Source of the DNA: Paenibacillus sp. FSL A5-0031 | GTDB lineage: Bacteria > Bacillota > Bacilli > Paenibacillales > Paenibacillaceae | NCBI RefSeq assembly: GCF_001956295.1 | Contig: NZ_MRTD01000025.1 | Location: 1 to 64,000 of the forward strand | Reading direction: 5' to 3' | Length of the DNA: 64,000 bases | In this document: piece after piece, positions 8,679-18,740 of the stretch | How the letters are laid out: the number at the start of each line of letters is the position of its first letter | How positions within the stretch are numbered: position 1 is the first letter of the stretch | Program-made: the position numbers and the translations under genes | Notes under the pieces: model-generated | What the model saw: only the letters and a program-made list of their open reading frames with translations | Told to the model about the DNA's origin: nothing | Database searches by the model: none

Positions 8679-10316
8679 CTATTGTTCATTAATCATTTCA
8701 ATGAAATCTCGGTTATAGATGATCTTGTCTGAATTGTTCGTAATCCAATCACTATAGAATTGGTCAATTTGCTGACCACCAGACTTTTTCCATAAATCTT
8801 GAACATCTGCCAAAGCTTGGTCAGATGTATATTTGTTGCCGCTTACAATCGACTTCTTCCACATATCATTGATCGTTGCTACGCTCTTATCAATAATTTG
8901 CAAGTCAGACGGCAATCCCGGCCAGTTCGTAATCGGATAGGCATAATCATTGGCTGGATTAAAATAAGCTGCATTAGCCGCTGCAAGAATTTCTGCAAAT
9001 TGCTTTTCTTCCGGAATGCTTGGATCAAGCTTAACACTAACTTGTTCGCCTTTCGGCAATGTTCCGATTGAGCTCATAATGCTTAAATCTAACGTGCCCA
9101 CCAAATCCTTTTTGTTCTTTTCTGGATCTATCGGCGTAGCAATGCCTTCGCTATCTAGAGTATAATGCTCACCTTTTATTCCGTTCTTAAGCGTCATAAT
9201 CGTATCTTTTTCAACGAGAAAATCGATATATTTCATTACCGCAACAGGATCTTTCGCATTAGCATTAATACCGCCCGTCATTTGAATCGGAGACTTGAAA
9301 CCAGGGTTAAACTGCCCGAATGGTCCCGCAGGTACTGGTATTGCCAATACTTCTGCGCCCTGAACATTTTTAAGCAAAGATTTATACTCATCCAGCAATG
9401 ATGCACTGTCTACTCCGCCGCTTGCGAAATAGAATCCAAGCTTACCGTTCACCCAATCTTGCTTCGCTTTTTCACCGTTCTTATCCGTCAAGAAATCTTT
9501 ATCAATGATCCCTGCATCAAATAAATCTTTCTGGAACTGCACCGCAGCCTTGGCTTGTTCGCCAATGTTCGGGTTTACAAGCTTGCCATCTTTGACAAAT
9601 CGGCTTGCATTATTAAACATGGAGTTGACAACGGATTCAGCAGATGCCCCGCCGATGTTCATGCCAAACGTATCTTTTTGTCCATTCCCATCGGGATCAT
9701 TTTCACGGAATGATTTTGCTATTTGGAACAATTCATCTACTGTCTTTGGAGCTTCTAACTGAAGCTTCGTCAGCCAATCTTTGCGCACTAAAATATAATC
9801 GTTATTTTTCGCGCCCAGTATTCGCCCAAAATTGTAGGTCTTCCCGTCATCCTTTTGGCCAAGCGTCAGCAACTGCGGATACTTCTCTGTTAATTCCTTA
9901 TACGACGTGCTATGCTCCGCTATCAAATCATCCAAAGGCAAAAGCTGTTTTTGAGCATACAGCTGATTGAAGAAACCTCCATCATATTCCAAGATCAAAT
10001 CAGGCGCATCTCCTGATGCGAACAATAGGTTTAGTTTCTGGACTTGCTCGAAGCGAGGGAATGGTACAAACTTAACATCAACAGGTCCCTTTTCATTCAT
10101 CCATTCCGTCCAGATATTGTTATCAATCGTTCCTGCTTCCGGCGGAACTTTTCCGCGATCATACAATGTTGCAGAGATTGAGCCTCTCTTTGAACTATCC
10201 TCTGTTTCTGATGACGCTTTTGAATTATCCTCTGACGAGCAACCTGCAAATAAGGTTGCCGCTACAAATAATGCCGTTAAACTTAACGATACAGATTTCA
10301 TAAAAGGATGTTTCAT
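8679..10316 (-). CDS. Extracellular solute-binding lipoprotein of a sugar ABC importer
   Basis: A 545-residue lipoprotein. The signal peptide ends in the lipobox LFAGC (Cys26), followed by a Ser/Glu/Asp-rich linker. The mature part has the family-1 binding-protein pattern typical of Paenibacillus LplA-like proteins, for example FVPFPRFEQVQKLNLLFASG and the conserved YILVRKDWLTKL. The ATG at 10316 (MKHPFMKS) has GGGGG upstream. It lies 60 bp downstream of the permease pair and should deliver oligosaccharide to it. Confidence 0.88.
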   Translation of the reverse strand: MKHPFMKSVSLSLTALFVAATLFAGCSSEDNSKASSETEDSSKRGSISATLYDRGKVPPEAGTIDNNIWTEWMNEKGPVDVKFVPFPRFEQVQKLNLLFASGDAPDLILEYDGGFFNQLYAQKQLLPLDDLIAEHSTSYKELTEKYPQLLTLGQKDDGKTYNFGRILGAKNNDYILVRKDWLTKLQLEAPKTVDELFQIAKSFRENDPDGNGQKDTFGMNIGGASAESVVNSMFNNASRFVKDGKLVNPNIGEQAKAAVQFQKDLFDAGIIDKDFLTDKNGEKAKQDWVNGKLGFYFASGGVDSASLLDEYKSLLKNVQGAEVLAIPVPAGPFGQFNPGFKSPIQMTGGINANAKDPVAVMKYIDFLVEKDTIMTLKNGIKGEHYTLDSEGIATPIDPEKNKKDLVGTLDLSIMSSIGTLPKGEQVSVKLDPSIPEEKQFAEILAAANAAYFNPANDYAYPITNWPGLPSDLQIIDKSVATINDMWKKSIVSGNKYTSDQALADVQDLWKKSGGQQIDQFYSDWITNNSDKIIYNRDFIEMINEQ

Positions 10317-10376
10317 TCTAATGCCCCCATTTAGTAGTAGAATAATTAGCATAACTATTGTCTTGATTTCATCCAA

Positions 10377-11252
10377 TTAACCTTTAACGGCCCCAATCAT
10401 AACACCTTTAACAAAGTACTTTTGTAAGAACGGGTATACGACTAGCATAGGAATTAGCATAACGAACAGTGCTGCTGCTTTAATCGATTCCGGTGTCATT
10501 TGTTGAACATCATCCGTCTGGAGATTATTCATCTCTTGCAGCATCGATTGACTCTGAACCATTTGCTGAACTAATACTGCTAAATTATATTTGGTAGAAT
10601 CATGAATATAGATCATGATACTCGAAAATGAATTCCAATACCCAACTGCATAGAACAACGTCAAGGTGGCAATCACAGGCATTGATAGCGGAAGGATAAT
10701 CTTCAACAATTGCCTCCACTCTCCACACCCGTCGATCCTTGAAGCTTCAACAACCTCTTCAGGAATATTTTCAAAAAATGTTCGCATGATCAGCATGTTA
10801 TACGTACTTACCAGCCCAGAAAGCCATATTGCCCAATAAGTATTAACAATTCCTAAAGCCTTCAGCACTAAAAATGTTGGGATGGTTCCGCCGCTAAATA
10901 ACATTGTAAATACAATGAGTAAAGTGAATGTACGTTTTGCATAGAAGCGCTTTTTAGAAAGAGGATACGCCGCCATAATCGTAAATAACATACTTAAAGC
11001 TACCCCAACAACGGTAATTATAACGCTATTCTTAAAAGCGCTAACAATACGCGTGCCTTCAAACAACGATTGATAGGTTTCAATGGTCCAACCTACAGGC
11101 CAGAAAGAAACCTTTCCCGACAAAATAGCATGAGGGTTGCTTAAGGAAACGGAGAATAGATGCACCAGCGGCAGCAAGCAGCTTAGAGCAGCGAGTGTCA
11201 GAAAGATGTAGTTGCTTATGATAAAAATTTTCTCACCGCGAGTAATTTTCAT
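10377..11252 (-). CDS. Carbohydrate ABC transporter permease (YtcP/LplC type)
   Basis: A 291-residue inner-membrane permease with about six helices. The cytoplasmic EAA loop that contacts the ATPase reads EVVEASRIDGCGEWRQLLKI. The C-terminus KYFVKGVMIGAVKG is characteristic of the YtcP/LplC group. Start at ATG 11252, with AGGAAGGTG upstream. No ATP-binding protein is encoded nearby, so, as usual in this group, a shared MsmX-type ATPase elsewhere probably energises it. Confidence 0.9.
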   Translation of the reverse strand: MKITRGEKIFIISNYIFLTLAALSCLLPLVHLFSVSLSNPHAILSGKVSFWPVGWTIETYQSLFEGTRIVSAFKNSVIITVVGVALSMLFTIMAAYPLSKKRFYAKRTFTLLIVFTMLFSGGTIPTFLVLKALGIVNTYWAIWLSGLVSTYNMLIMRTFFENIPEEVVEASRIDGCGEWRQLLKIILPLSMPVIATLTLFYAVGYWNSFSSIMIYIHDSTKYNLAVLVQQMVQSQSMLQEMNNLQTDDVQQMTPESIKAAALFVMLIPMLVVYPFLQKYFVKGVMIGAVKG

Positions 11253-11266
11253 GTTTTTCACCTTCC

Positions 11267-12229
11267 TTACCATAAACCTCGGTCAAATTTCCTAGCAATT
11301 ATATTGGTAGCAAATATGAGAATAAATCCGACTACCGATTCAAATAATCCCATGGCAGATGTTAAACTAAATTGCCCTCCTTGAATACCGACCTTATAGA
11401 TGTACGTGCTAATCACTTCCGACACATCAAATACGCCTGAATTTTGCAGCACATAAACCGGATCAAAGCCTACACTCATCACATTGCCCATCTGCAAGAT
11501 AAGAATCAGGACGATTGTCGAGCTTATGCCTGGTAACGTCACGTTCAGTATCTGCTTCCACTTGTTTGCTCCATCTATACTGGCTGCTTCATATAGCGAT
11601 GGATCAATGCTCGTAATGGCTGCTAAGAAAATAATTGTGCTGAAGCCTGCCTCTTTCCAAATCCCGGAACCTAAGAAGATAGCTATCCATGATACGTCGT
11701 CATAGAGAAAAGAAAAGGTATTGCCGGTTAAACGTTCAAGCACATTATTCACAATACCTGTTTGCTCTGCGAATAAAGTGATTACGATCCCGCCAACAAT
11801 AACCCAGGAGAAGAAATGTGGTAGATACACGAGTGTCTGAATCCACTTCTTAAACCACTGTTTCCTGACTTCATTCAATAAAACAGCAAGTATAATTGGA
11901 ATTGGGAAACCAACAACAATATTCAGCACACTGAGTAACAGCGTGTTACGAATGATATTTAGCGTCTGCGGGTTGCTAAATAGAATTTCGAAGTTTCTTA
12001 GTCCATTCCAAGGGCTATGAAGAATCCCTTGACCAAAATTATAATCCTTAAACGCCATGATCGAACCAAACATTGGAACATATTTGAAGATAATATAAAA
12101 CAACATTACCGGTACAAATAAAATTAATAAGGGAATGTTATCTTTCAATCTTCTTTTCGCTTCAAATCGTCGTCGCTCCTTCAGTTGAATTCCCAGTGTT
12201 CTATTAGCGGTATTGTGCATTTCCTTCAA
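11267..12229 (-). CDS. ABC transporter permease (LplB/UgpA type)
   Basis: A 320-residue permease, partner of the gene 14 bp downstream. About six helices follow a basic N-terminus (RRRFEAKRRLKDNIP); the EAA loop reads SLYEAASIDGANKWKQILNV. The C-terminus ARKFDRGLW is typical of LplB proteins. The TTG at 12229 is the start: GGGGAGGTGA stands 6 bases upstream. It is the first gene of the operon. Confidence 0.9.
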   Translation of the reverse strand: MKEMHNTANRTLGIQLKERRRFEAKRRLKDNIPLLILFVPVMLFYIIFKYVPMFGSIMAFKDYNFGQGILHSPWNGLRNFEILFSNPQTLNIIRNTLLLSVLNIVVGFPIPIILAVLLNEVRKQWFKKWIQTLVYLPHFFSWVIVGGIVITLFAEQTGIVNNVLERLTGNTFSFLYDDVSWIAIFLGSGIWKEAGFSTIIFLAAITSIDPSLYEAASIDGANKWKQILNVTLPGISSTIVLILILQMGNVMSVGFDPVYVLQNSGVFDVSEVISTYIYKVGIQGGQFSLTSAMGLFESVVGFILIFATNIIARKFDRGLW

Positions 12230-12281
12230 GTTTCTTCACCTCCCCTCATCATAATTTGTAAATCTTTGAGTCCGCCAATCG

Positions 12282-12311
12282 ACTATAGCTTCTGACCGCC
12301 CAATTACTCAA
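12282..12311 (-). promoter_or_regulatory. Possible promoter of the sugar-uptake operon
   Basis: Leftward TTGAGT (12306-12311), an 18-base spacer and TATAGT (12282-12287) lie 53 bp before the first permease gene. The -35 box is weak, as expected for a promoter that needs an AraC-type activator. The rest of 12230-12604 holds no gene I can support. Confidence 0.4.
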
Positions 12312-12604
12312 TGGCAAAGATTCCGATCATATACTTTTTTCCGAAATCATCGTTTTTTGCCCTCATCTTGATAATTCCTAGGATTGATCATTTTCTAAAA
12401 ACCGCACGGTTAAGCCAAAAAACGCAAATTGCGACAACTGCTGACCATTTTGATCTCGATGGGATTTTCAACGCTTCGTATGGCTTCATTCCATAACCAT
12501 AATGGTTTCCTCCTATAAGGGTTGACGGGTGTCTTGTTAAAATAAAGCCAAGCAGCCTTGCTTTCATTTTCCTTGCGATTGATTTTTTTCATAAACGGCA
12601 CAAT

Positions 12605-12649
12605 AAAAAACACCCGTCGCAACTGACATATAAGCCAGTACTCCGGGTG
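12605..12649 (-). terminator. Terminator after the AraC-type regulator gene
   Basis: CACCCG (12611-12616) pairs with CGGGTG (12644-12649), with inner pairing of ACTG and CAGT. On the minus strand the stem is followed by six T residues, just after the regulator stop codon. It separates regulator and transporter transcripts. Confidence 0.75.
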
Positions 12650-12663
12650 CTTCTTTTCGTTAA

Positions 12664-14886
12664 TCACATTTTTCTATAATCACCTGGGGTCATTCCAAAG
12701 TACTTCTTGAACCCTCGGATGAATGTCATGGAGTTGGTATATCCAACCTGACTTGCCGTGTCTTGGACAGATAATTGTCTCTCTGTTAGTAAAACTTTTG
12801 CATTTTCTAAACGTACTTGCGACAAATAGTCAACAAATTTAACGCCTATCTCTTCCCGAAATAAGAAACTCAAATATTTTCCGTTCATACCGAACTCATC
12901 CTCAAGATGCTTTAGTGACAAATCCGGATTCGAATACTGCTCTTCAATATATATACGAACGTTTTGCATTAACGCATGATGTTTCCTTGTGTTGCGAAGC
13001 TCTAGAAATAGCTGTTCTGCATAGAGCAACACATCCAACATCTGAAACTTTGTTTCTTCAACAGTCTCCATTCCCTTTAAAATGTTGTTCATTCTTGGCA
13101 GTATGTCTCTTTTCCAATTTGCCTGAAATTCATCCGACAGCTCCATAACTTCTCGGTATAGATGATTAATTAGGTCGTTGATTAAATAATAAACTTCGCT
13201 TTTTGCGTACATACCCTCCAAAACTTGTTGAAAGAAAATCTCAAATTCGTCCTTCCAACGATCTTCCCCCATACGAAAGTAATAAGAAAGAGAGCGGAGA
13301 TAATGAAACAATTTATAAGCTTCACCTTGTTGGATTTCATTCATATGTGCGTAGTTAATCACTTGATTATTGCCTTTTACTGACTTATAATTCAGAGCCA
13401 TCTGGGCCTGTTCGTACAAGTGGTAGATTTGTGCACTATCAGCATAGCATTGACTCACGCCAAGGGTTATGCTGAACTCTAAATTCTTCTGTACCCAATC
13501 CACCATTCGGTTACAAATGACCGATATATTGTTATCGGACTGCTCAAGATCCGTTTGAGTCAAAAAAAGTATGCATAGTCGGTGGCTTTCTAACCATTCC
13601 GCCCACATCTCAATCTGATACTGATCTGCAATCTCCTTAAGTACGCTGTTAATGATGAATTTCAATAAATACTGGTCTCGGTTAGAATAACTTTGTCCAA
13701 ATTCAGCATAACGGTCCACCTCAACGATCGCTATGCACATATTAGTAAATTCCGAAGAGAGCCTCAGACTCGACATTTCTTTCTTCCATTCCTCTTCCTG
13801 CAGGATAAGGCTGCCATCAGTTAAATCCTTCAACATATGACGTTTTTTCGATATCAGTCCTTCTTCTTGCTCCTTCTCATATTCTGTCACCCGCTCGAAT
13901 AAATCCTCAAATGCCCCTTCAATGAACTTAAACTCATCCACCGATTGATCTTGAAAGAGACTGCTCGGCTTGGATGACAGACTCGTAATCCGTCCTAAGA
14001 TCGACTGAATTGGTTTATAATTACTGCGTGCTGTATAAATAATCCATAGTGTCCCGAGTAATAACACCGCGATTCCAATGCCAAAAAACACATAATAAAC
14101 CCATGAACCAAATTGATATAACGTGTTATTCTTAATCCCAGTATGAAGCTCCCATCCTGTGTAAGTCGAAATAAATTGATGCAACTGTTTACCGTCACCC
14201 GTATTTTGCGGATCGTAGATATTACGATCGTCGGCACCTATTAAATTCGCATAACTTACATCGGATGATGATGACATCTCATTTACAAGTTGCTCAATAG
14301 CTTTGACTTTCACATTCACAACAATTACGCCTAACTCCCCTGAGGGAGGTGTAACTCTGCTGGCAAACGTAACTACTTTGTTCGATGTCTCCGCATGCTT
14401 GATTTCTTGGTAGAGCCGCGCGTTAGACCATTTCTGAGCTTTGGGTAAAGAACTTACCATTTCTTGAATAAATGCTTGATCACCAAAATTCACAAGCGGA
14501 GTGAGCATATTTTCCGTGAGAACGCTCTCATCACTTATGCGGTAAAGATATATCGAATCGATCATCGAGTTCGAAACTTTTAATTTAGCTAATTCATTCG
14601 AGATCTCATATTTCCAGTAGTATTTGTCTTCTTTATCATCCGCACTAAAATACTGCTTTAACTTTTCATTATAAAGCACGGCGTTTAACACAAGACGTTC
14701 CGTTGTCTTCAAGTTATAATCAACGACTTGTTGTACATGTCTCGCAAACACACCATTAGCGCTTACCACTGCATTCTTCGATAATTGTGCAATTGATAAA
14801 AACATCACCGTTAATAGAACAAATGTAAGCAAAAAGAACACGGGCAAATATGAAATTATTTGCCGTTTCAACCACTGTCTAGTCAT
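12664..14886 (-). CDS. Membrane-anchored AraC family sensor-regulator
   Basis: About 740 residues. A first membrane helix (LPVFFLLTFVLLTVMFLSIA), an extracellular sensor region of roughly 230 residues, a second helix near residue 285 (YYVFFGIGIAVLLLGTLWII), a cytoplasmic linker, and a C-terminal AraC DNA-binding domain with two helix-turn-helices (LKHLEDEFGMNGKYLSFLFR and DTASQVGYTNSMTFIRGFKK). This one-component design is common beside LplABC-type sugar importers in Paenibacillus; the signal is presumably an external sugar. The ATG at 14886 follows GGGGGAAGG closely; a GTG at 14898 is possible. The 326 bp before it (14887-15212) show no gene. Confidence 0.88.
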   Translation of the reverse strand: MTRQWLKRQIISYLPVFFLLTFVLLTVMFLSIAQLSKNAVVSANGVFARHVQQVVDYNLKTTERLVLNAVLYNEKLKQYFSADDKEDKYYWKYEISNELAKLKVSNSMIDSIYLYRISDESVLTENMLTPLVNFGDQAFIQEMVSSLPKAQKWSNARLYQEIKHAETSNKVVTFASRVTPPSGELGVIVVNVKVKAIEQLVNEMSSSSDVSYANLIGADDRNIYDPQNTGDGKQLHQFISTYTGWELHTGIKNNTLYQFGSWVYYVFFGIGIAVLLLGTLWIIYTARSNYKPIQSILGRITSLSSKPSSLFQDQSVDEFKFIEGAFEDLFERVTEYEKEQEEGLISKKRHMLKDLTDGSLILQEEEWKKEMSSLRLSSEFTNMCIAIVEVDRYAEFGQSYSNRDQYLLKFIINSVLKEIADQYQIEMWAEWLESHRLCILFLTQTDLEQSDNNISVICNRMVDWVQKNLEFSITLGVSQCYADSAQIYHLYEQAQMALNYKSVKGNNQVINYAHMNEIQQGEAYKLFHYLRSLSYYFRMGEDRWKDEFEIFFQQVLEGMYAKSEVYYLINDLINHLYREVMELSDEFQANWKRDILPRMNNILKGMETVEETKFQMLDVLLYAEQLFLELRNTRKHHALMQNVRIYIEEQYSNPDLSLKHLEDEFGMNGKYLSFLFREEIGVKFVDYLSQVRLENAKVLLTERQLSVQDTASQVGYTNSMTFIRGFKKYFGMTPGDYRKM

Positions 14887-15212
14887 ACCTTCCCCCACTC
14901 AATATTTTTAAAAAACATTCTCATTGTCGCATGATTCGATGAAGGTGTCCATAATGTAGAAATTCTGCTGATTCGTATAGAGTCCTAAACACGATAACGC
15001 TGTTATACTGAGCTAACATGTCCCCTAAGTTCAATAATTCACCCTAAACGAACTTTAAGCTAACATAACTTTATTATTCTTTAGTGTCACGATTAGATTT
15101 TGATAGCTCGAACAATGATTCTTTTACTGTATTTCATATATTATGATTTTCGTGATATTCATACCTGATAAAAATTGTTAAGAACTTTAATTTAAATATA
15201 GAGCCAAAGATT

Positions 15213-15575
15213 TTATGATGAAGTGTTGGCATCATAATTAATGTATTTATTGTTCGTTTGAATAATGGACTTTACCTTGGATAAGCCAGATACGCCTGAA
15301 ATCAATTCCATCTCAAAGATGAAATATATTCCATGCTCTATTTCGTTGTGTAGTTGTTTAATTCCGGTCCTAACTCCAATAAGCCTTTTAGGTCTTGCAT
15401 TAATCCCAGTTTCTTCTTTCACTTCTCTTATTGCGGCTTCTTCGAATGTTTCCCCTTCTTCGACAAGTCTGCCCGGTAACATCCAATGATCCTTATTTAC
15501 TCCATACGTAATTTTTACTAGTAACACTTTGTTGTTCTTAACAATTAACCCTCCTGCAGAACAAGTAATTCTCAC
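15213..15575 (-). CDS. NUDIX hydrolase
   Basis: A 120-residue NUDIX protein with the complete box: Gly, five residues, Glu, seven residues, then REVKEETGI (in LPGRLVEEGETFEEAAIREV onwards), about residues 35-57. These enzymes hydrolyse nucleoside diphosphates linked to another group. The usual length is 140-160 residues; here the C-terminus (SKVKSIIQTNNKYINYDANT) does not continue the fold, so it may be truncated or frameshifted. The ATG has GGAGGG upstream. Confidence 0.75.
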   Translation of the reverse strand: MRITCSAGGLIVKNNKVLLVKITYGVNKDHWMLPGRLVEEGETFEEAAIREVKEETGINARPKRLIGVRTGIKQLHNEIEHGIYFIFEMELISGVSGLSKVKSIIQTNNKYINYDANTSS

Positions 15576-15720
15576 ATGTATCCCTCCTAACCATTTAATG
15601 GAAGGATATCACGCGTGCTTTATATAAATTAAATATCTATAAACTATCTATTTATAGGTAATTCCTATAACTCTCCATCCGGGATTCATATATTGTTACG
15701 CTAAACTGCCCGTTAGTTGA

Positions 15721-15750
15721 GCAAAAGGCTGCCACACGGCAGCCCTTTGC
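15721..15750. terminator. Bidirectional-looking terminator after the MFS gene
   Basis: GCAAAAGGCTGCC (15721-15733) pairs with GGCAGCCCTTTGC (15738-15750) around an ACAC loop; TTTT lies on the descending arm. It sits 28 bp past the MFS stop codon. Confidence 0.75.
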
Positions 15751-15778
15751 TTTGAACTATCATTTTCAGTGCTTTCCG

Positions 15779-17104
15779 TTACGTTGCTCGGTGAAGACGA
15801 CGGCCGGATAGCAAGTACCAGAGCAGTGCGCATAACGAGCAAATGTATATTGCAATTAAAGCGCCGTACACATGTTCATAGGCACTGACAAGAGAATTCT
15901 TTTTTTGAAATTCGAGCAACATACCGCAAAGCGCAACGGAAACTGAACCTCCGAAAAACTGGATGAGCTGCATGAGTCCCATGCCTGATCCGATCAGCTT
16001 GGCCGGTAAAATACGCGATGTTTCGTTGTTTAACGATGCTATCGTTGCCGAGAGTGCCGGCGAGAAGAATAGGTAACCGAACAAGATGACAGCCGGAGAT
16101 GCGCCAAGAGCCGCCCAGAAGGCGACCAAAACGATAGCTAAAATGCCATGTCCGAGAATCAGAAACCGCACATTGTCATACCGGTCTATCCAGCGTCCGA
16201 CGAAGGGCGTAAGAAAGGCTGATAAAACGGCGCCCGGCGCGATCGTAAAGCCAATGGCCAACGGCGATTTGGCGAACAGATTAGCAAGTGCCAAGGGCAT
16301 TAAAAACAAGTTGCCTAGATTCAGCATCATGATGCAGAAACCGATAACAAGCAGTTTCCGGTACATGGGCTTAGCCAAGAGCTCCCGGTTGATGAACGTT
16401 TCTTTCGAGCGTCTGTTGTGCCAGACGTGGACAGCGATCGATAACAATCCCGCTGCTAGCCATACTGCCGAGCGCTGCGTTACAGCGATCAGAAGCGTCG
16501 CTGCATTGACGATTGTTAGGATGACGCCGATTATGTCAAAACGGAACGACTTTGGCTGCTCTTTGGGGAGTAGGCGCAGCAAAATCGGAAGAAGGACAAG
16601 CACTAGGCAAGTAACGGCAAATAACCCGTTCCAGCCGAAGTACTCGGTAATCAACCCGCCGACGATTGGCCCAAGTCCGAATGCCATAGCAGCTCCCGCC
16701 GAAATCATCGAAATCGCTCTGCCTCGCCTTTCATAAGGAATATACCGGCTAGCTAGAACGAGACCAAGTCCAGCCATCGCGCCGGCGCCGGCGGACTGTG
16801 CAATCCGAGCTATAAGCAGAGCTTGAAAATTCGTCGCCATGATACCGAAGACTGAAGAAAGCCCTAGTATTGCGAGTCCAATCCACAGCAATCTTCGAAT
16901 CGGCAGCACGTCGGAGAGCCTGCTGTAAATCATCGTTGATAATGCATAGCCGATCGAATAACTTGAAACAATCCACGATCCGAGAGCCGCCGAAACGTTG
17001 ATATCCCGAATGATGCTCGGAAGGGAGACGTTAAACATCGTCGTGTTCATCACGACGATGAACAATCCAAACGTCCATACCGGCATTACGATTTTGTCAT
17101 TCAT
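15779..17104 (-). CDS. MFS drug-type efflux transporter (TetL/Bmr3-like)
   Basis: About 440 residues, with 12-14 hydrophobic helices. NTTMFNVSLPSIIRDINVSA in helix 1, the loop motif YSRLSDVLPIRRLL, and the helix-5 motif GLGPIVGGLITEYFGWNGLF are hallmarks of proton-driven drug antiporters of the DHA2/TetL-TetK group. The start is placed at ATG 17104 (MNDKIVMP); an upstream ATG at 17140 cannot be excluded. The substrate is unknown. It is monocistronic, with its own terminator. Confidence 0.8.
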   Translation of the reverse strand: MNDKIVMPVWTFGLFIVVMNTTMFNVSLPSIIRDINVSAALGSWIVSSYSIGYALSTMIYSRLSDVLPIRRLLWIGLAILGLSSVFGIMATNFQALLIARIAQSAGAGAMAGLGLVLASRYIPYERRGRAISMISAGAAMAFGLGPIVGGLITEYFGWNGLFAVTCLVLVLLPILLRLLPKEQPKSFRFDIIGVILTIVNAATLLIAVTQRSAVWLAAGLLSIAVHVWHNRRSKETFINRELLAKPMYRKLLVIGFCIMMLNLGNLFLMPLALANLFAKSPLAIGFTIAPGAVLSAFLTPFVGRWIDRYDNVRFLILGHGILAIVLVAFWAALGASPAVILFGYLFFSPALSATIASLNNETSRILPAKLIGSGMGLMQLIQFFGGSVSVALCGMLLEFQKKNSLVSAYEHVYGALIAIYICSLCALLWYLLSGRRLHRAT

Positions 17105-17202
17105 GTTGATACCGTCCAATCCGAGACTATACCCATCCATTGGTAGGATGGTGGTCTAACAAATTACTTGCTACAGTTATCGTTTGTTCCTCTGTAGCCT
17201 TC

Positions 17203-17817
17203 TTACAAGGCAGCAAGAAGTTCTTCTGTTGTTAAAATGGCATGTGCAAATGTAGGGCCATTAATTTCATGCGCCGCATGCATAGCCTCTTTACTAAAAG
17301 CCGCTGTAGCATCTTTAACAAGGGTAACATGATAACCAAGCTCCATACCAAAGCGTGCAGTCGCTTCGATGCACGTATTGGCTAACATACCAATAACAAT
17401 AACCTTTTGTACACCATGCATCTTAAGTTGATGATCAAGGTCAGTGTTCGCGAATCCGCTGCTAGCCCAATGCTCTTTGATAATCACATCACCCTTTTGA
17501 GGTTGAAAATCTGGATGAAATTCCCCACCCCATGAATCTTTAGCAAACACCTGTCCTTGTTTAGCTTTGAGCTGATATGGAGTGGGATGCATCCAAGTTT
17601 TGAAATCATCTTGTTCAGATCTGTGATGAGGAACAAAAAAAACTTGAATGCCGGTTTTCCGAACCGAAATAAGGATTTCTTTTAGATGTTGGATCAAGTT
17701 TACGGAGTCTGCTACTTCTTTAGCACGAGGGAAAAGCTTGCCTTCCGGTGATAAGAAATCATTATAAGGGTCAACTAAAAGAAGCCCTGTTGTTGTTTTA
17801 TCGTATGTTTTTATCAA
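17203..17817 (-). CDS. Isochorismatase-family cysteine hydrolase
   Basis: A 204-residue alpha/beta hydrolase of the isochorismatase/nicotinamidase group. The triad is visible: Asp16 (LLVDPYNDF), Lys in IIKEHWASSGF, and the nucleophilic Cys in GMLANTCIEATARFG. It lacks the metal-binding His cluster that would clearly mark a nicotinamidase. The start is TTG 17817, with GGGAGGG 7 bases upstream. It is followed upstream by an enoyl-CoA hydratase-like gene in the same direction, so it may be part of a small catabolic operon. Confidence 0.85.
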   Translation of the reverse strand: MIKTYDKTTTGLLLVDPYNDFLSPEGKLFPRAKEVADSVNLIQHLKEILISVRKTGIQVFFVPHHRSEQDDFKTWMHPTPYQLKAKQGQVFAKDSWGGEFHPDFQPQKGDVIIKEHWASSGFANTDLDHQLKMHGVQKVIVIGMLANTCIEATARFGMELGYHVTLVKDATAAFSKEAMHAAHEINGPTFAHAILTTEELLAAL

Positions 17818-17865
17818 TTGTATTCCCTCCCGGATTGAGATTTATTGATGATCCGAAAACGGCAA

Positions 17866-18687
17866 CTATTCAATATTGCCTATATGATGACCTAAATGAA
17901 GCTCGAAATCGCCTCGTTGTCCAAAGCCTCGCGCCATTGCTTTTACCACTTTTTCCCGAGTATTTTGTGACACCGATCCAGAGATAAAGACTTCTCGAGT
18001 TTCCAGCAATTCTGATACTTTAGGAATTCCAGTGCGATTAATGAGCCTCTTGGCATCACTTAAAGCCTGTTTATCGAATGCCGAAATTCTTTGAGCCAAG
18101 TTTTCCACAAAACCGTCTAATTCTGCGTCAGGGATCGCTCTGTTAATCCATCCATAGCGTTCTGCTGTTGAAGCATCGTAGTCGTCAGCGCTAAGAGTGA
18201 TCTCAAGAGCTCGAGCACGCCCCGCCAAGCGGGAAAGTCTCTCTATGGCACCACCTCCTGGTATGACGCCGACAGCGACTTCAGGCTGTCCGAAGATGGC
18301 CTTCTCTTTGCTGGCGAACCGCATATCACAGGCAAGAGCAAACTCGCTGCCGATTCCCCGGGCCCTTCCGCGAATTTCAGCTATGCTGACAACCGAAGAT
18401 CTGGAAAGTCGTGTCGTGAAATCAATAAATGGTGGAAGGTCACTTTCTTTTGGAGTTTTTTGCTTTTCTCCAGCACGCGCCATGTCAAAGTGCGCTATGA
18501 AAAATTCAGGATCGGCGCTGTCGAAAACAACGACCTTCAGTTCAGGGTCTGTCTCGATTTGATTCGTAAGCGTTAAAAGCTCAAAGATCGTATCAGGATC
18601 AAGGAGATTAATCGGTGGGTTATGAAATGTAATGCGCCAATAAGCAGGCGTTTTGCGATTTACGGTAAATTGATTGTTCGAGTTCAT
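17866..18687 (-). CDS. Enoyl-CoA hydratase/isomerase family protein
   Basis: A 273-residue crotonase-fold protein. Oxyanion-hole segments are visible as VSIAEIRGRARGIGSEFALA and GQPEVAVGVIPGGGAIERLS. The catalytic Glu expected near SEFALACDMRFA is present as Glu, but the second acidic position is unclear, so hydratase, isomerase or another crotonase activity is possible. The ATG at 18687 follows AAAGGAGC. It clusters with the isochorismatase-like and SDR genes under the TetR gene at 19568. Confidence 0.8.
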   Translation of the reverse strand: MNSNNQFTVNRKTPAYWRITFHNPPINLLDPDTIFELLTLTNQIETDPELKVVVFDSADPEFFIAHFDMARAGEKQKTPKESDLPPFIDFTTRLSRSSVVSIAEIRGRARGIGSEFALACDMRFASKEKAIFGQPEVAVGVIPGGGAIERLSRLAGRARALEITLSADDYDASTAERYGWINRAIPDAELDGFVENLAQRISAFDKQALSDAKRLINRTGIPKVSELLETREVFISGSVSQNTREKVVKAMARGFGQRGDFELHLGHHIGNIE

Positions 18688-18740
18688 GTTAATAGCTCCT
18701 TTTTAGGTGGTTTAATGAGCATTTTATTTGAACTCGCAAA

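Noticed and set aside
12410..12667. An 85-codon leftward frame after the AraC-type gene
   Set aside because: It runs through the terminator hairpin (12605-12649) and starts inside the regulator's last codons; no motif supports it.
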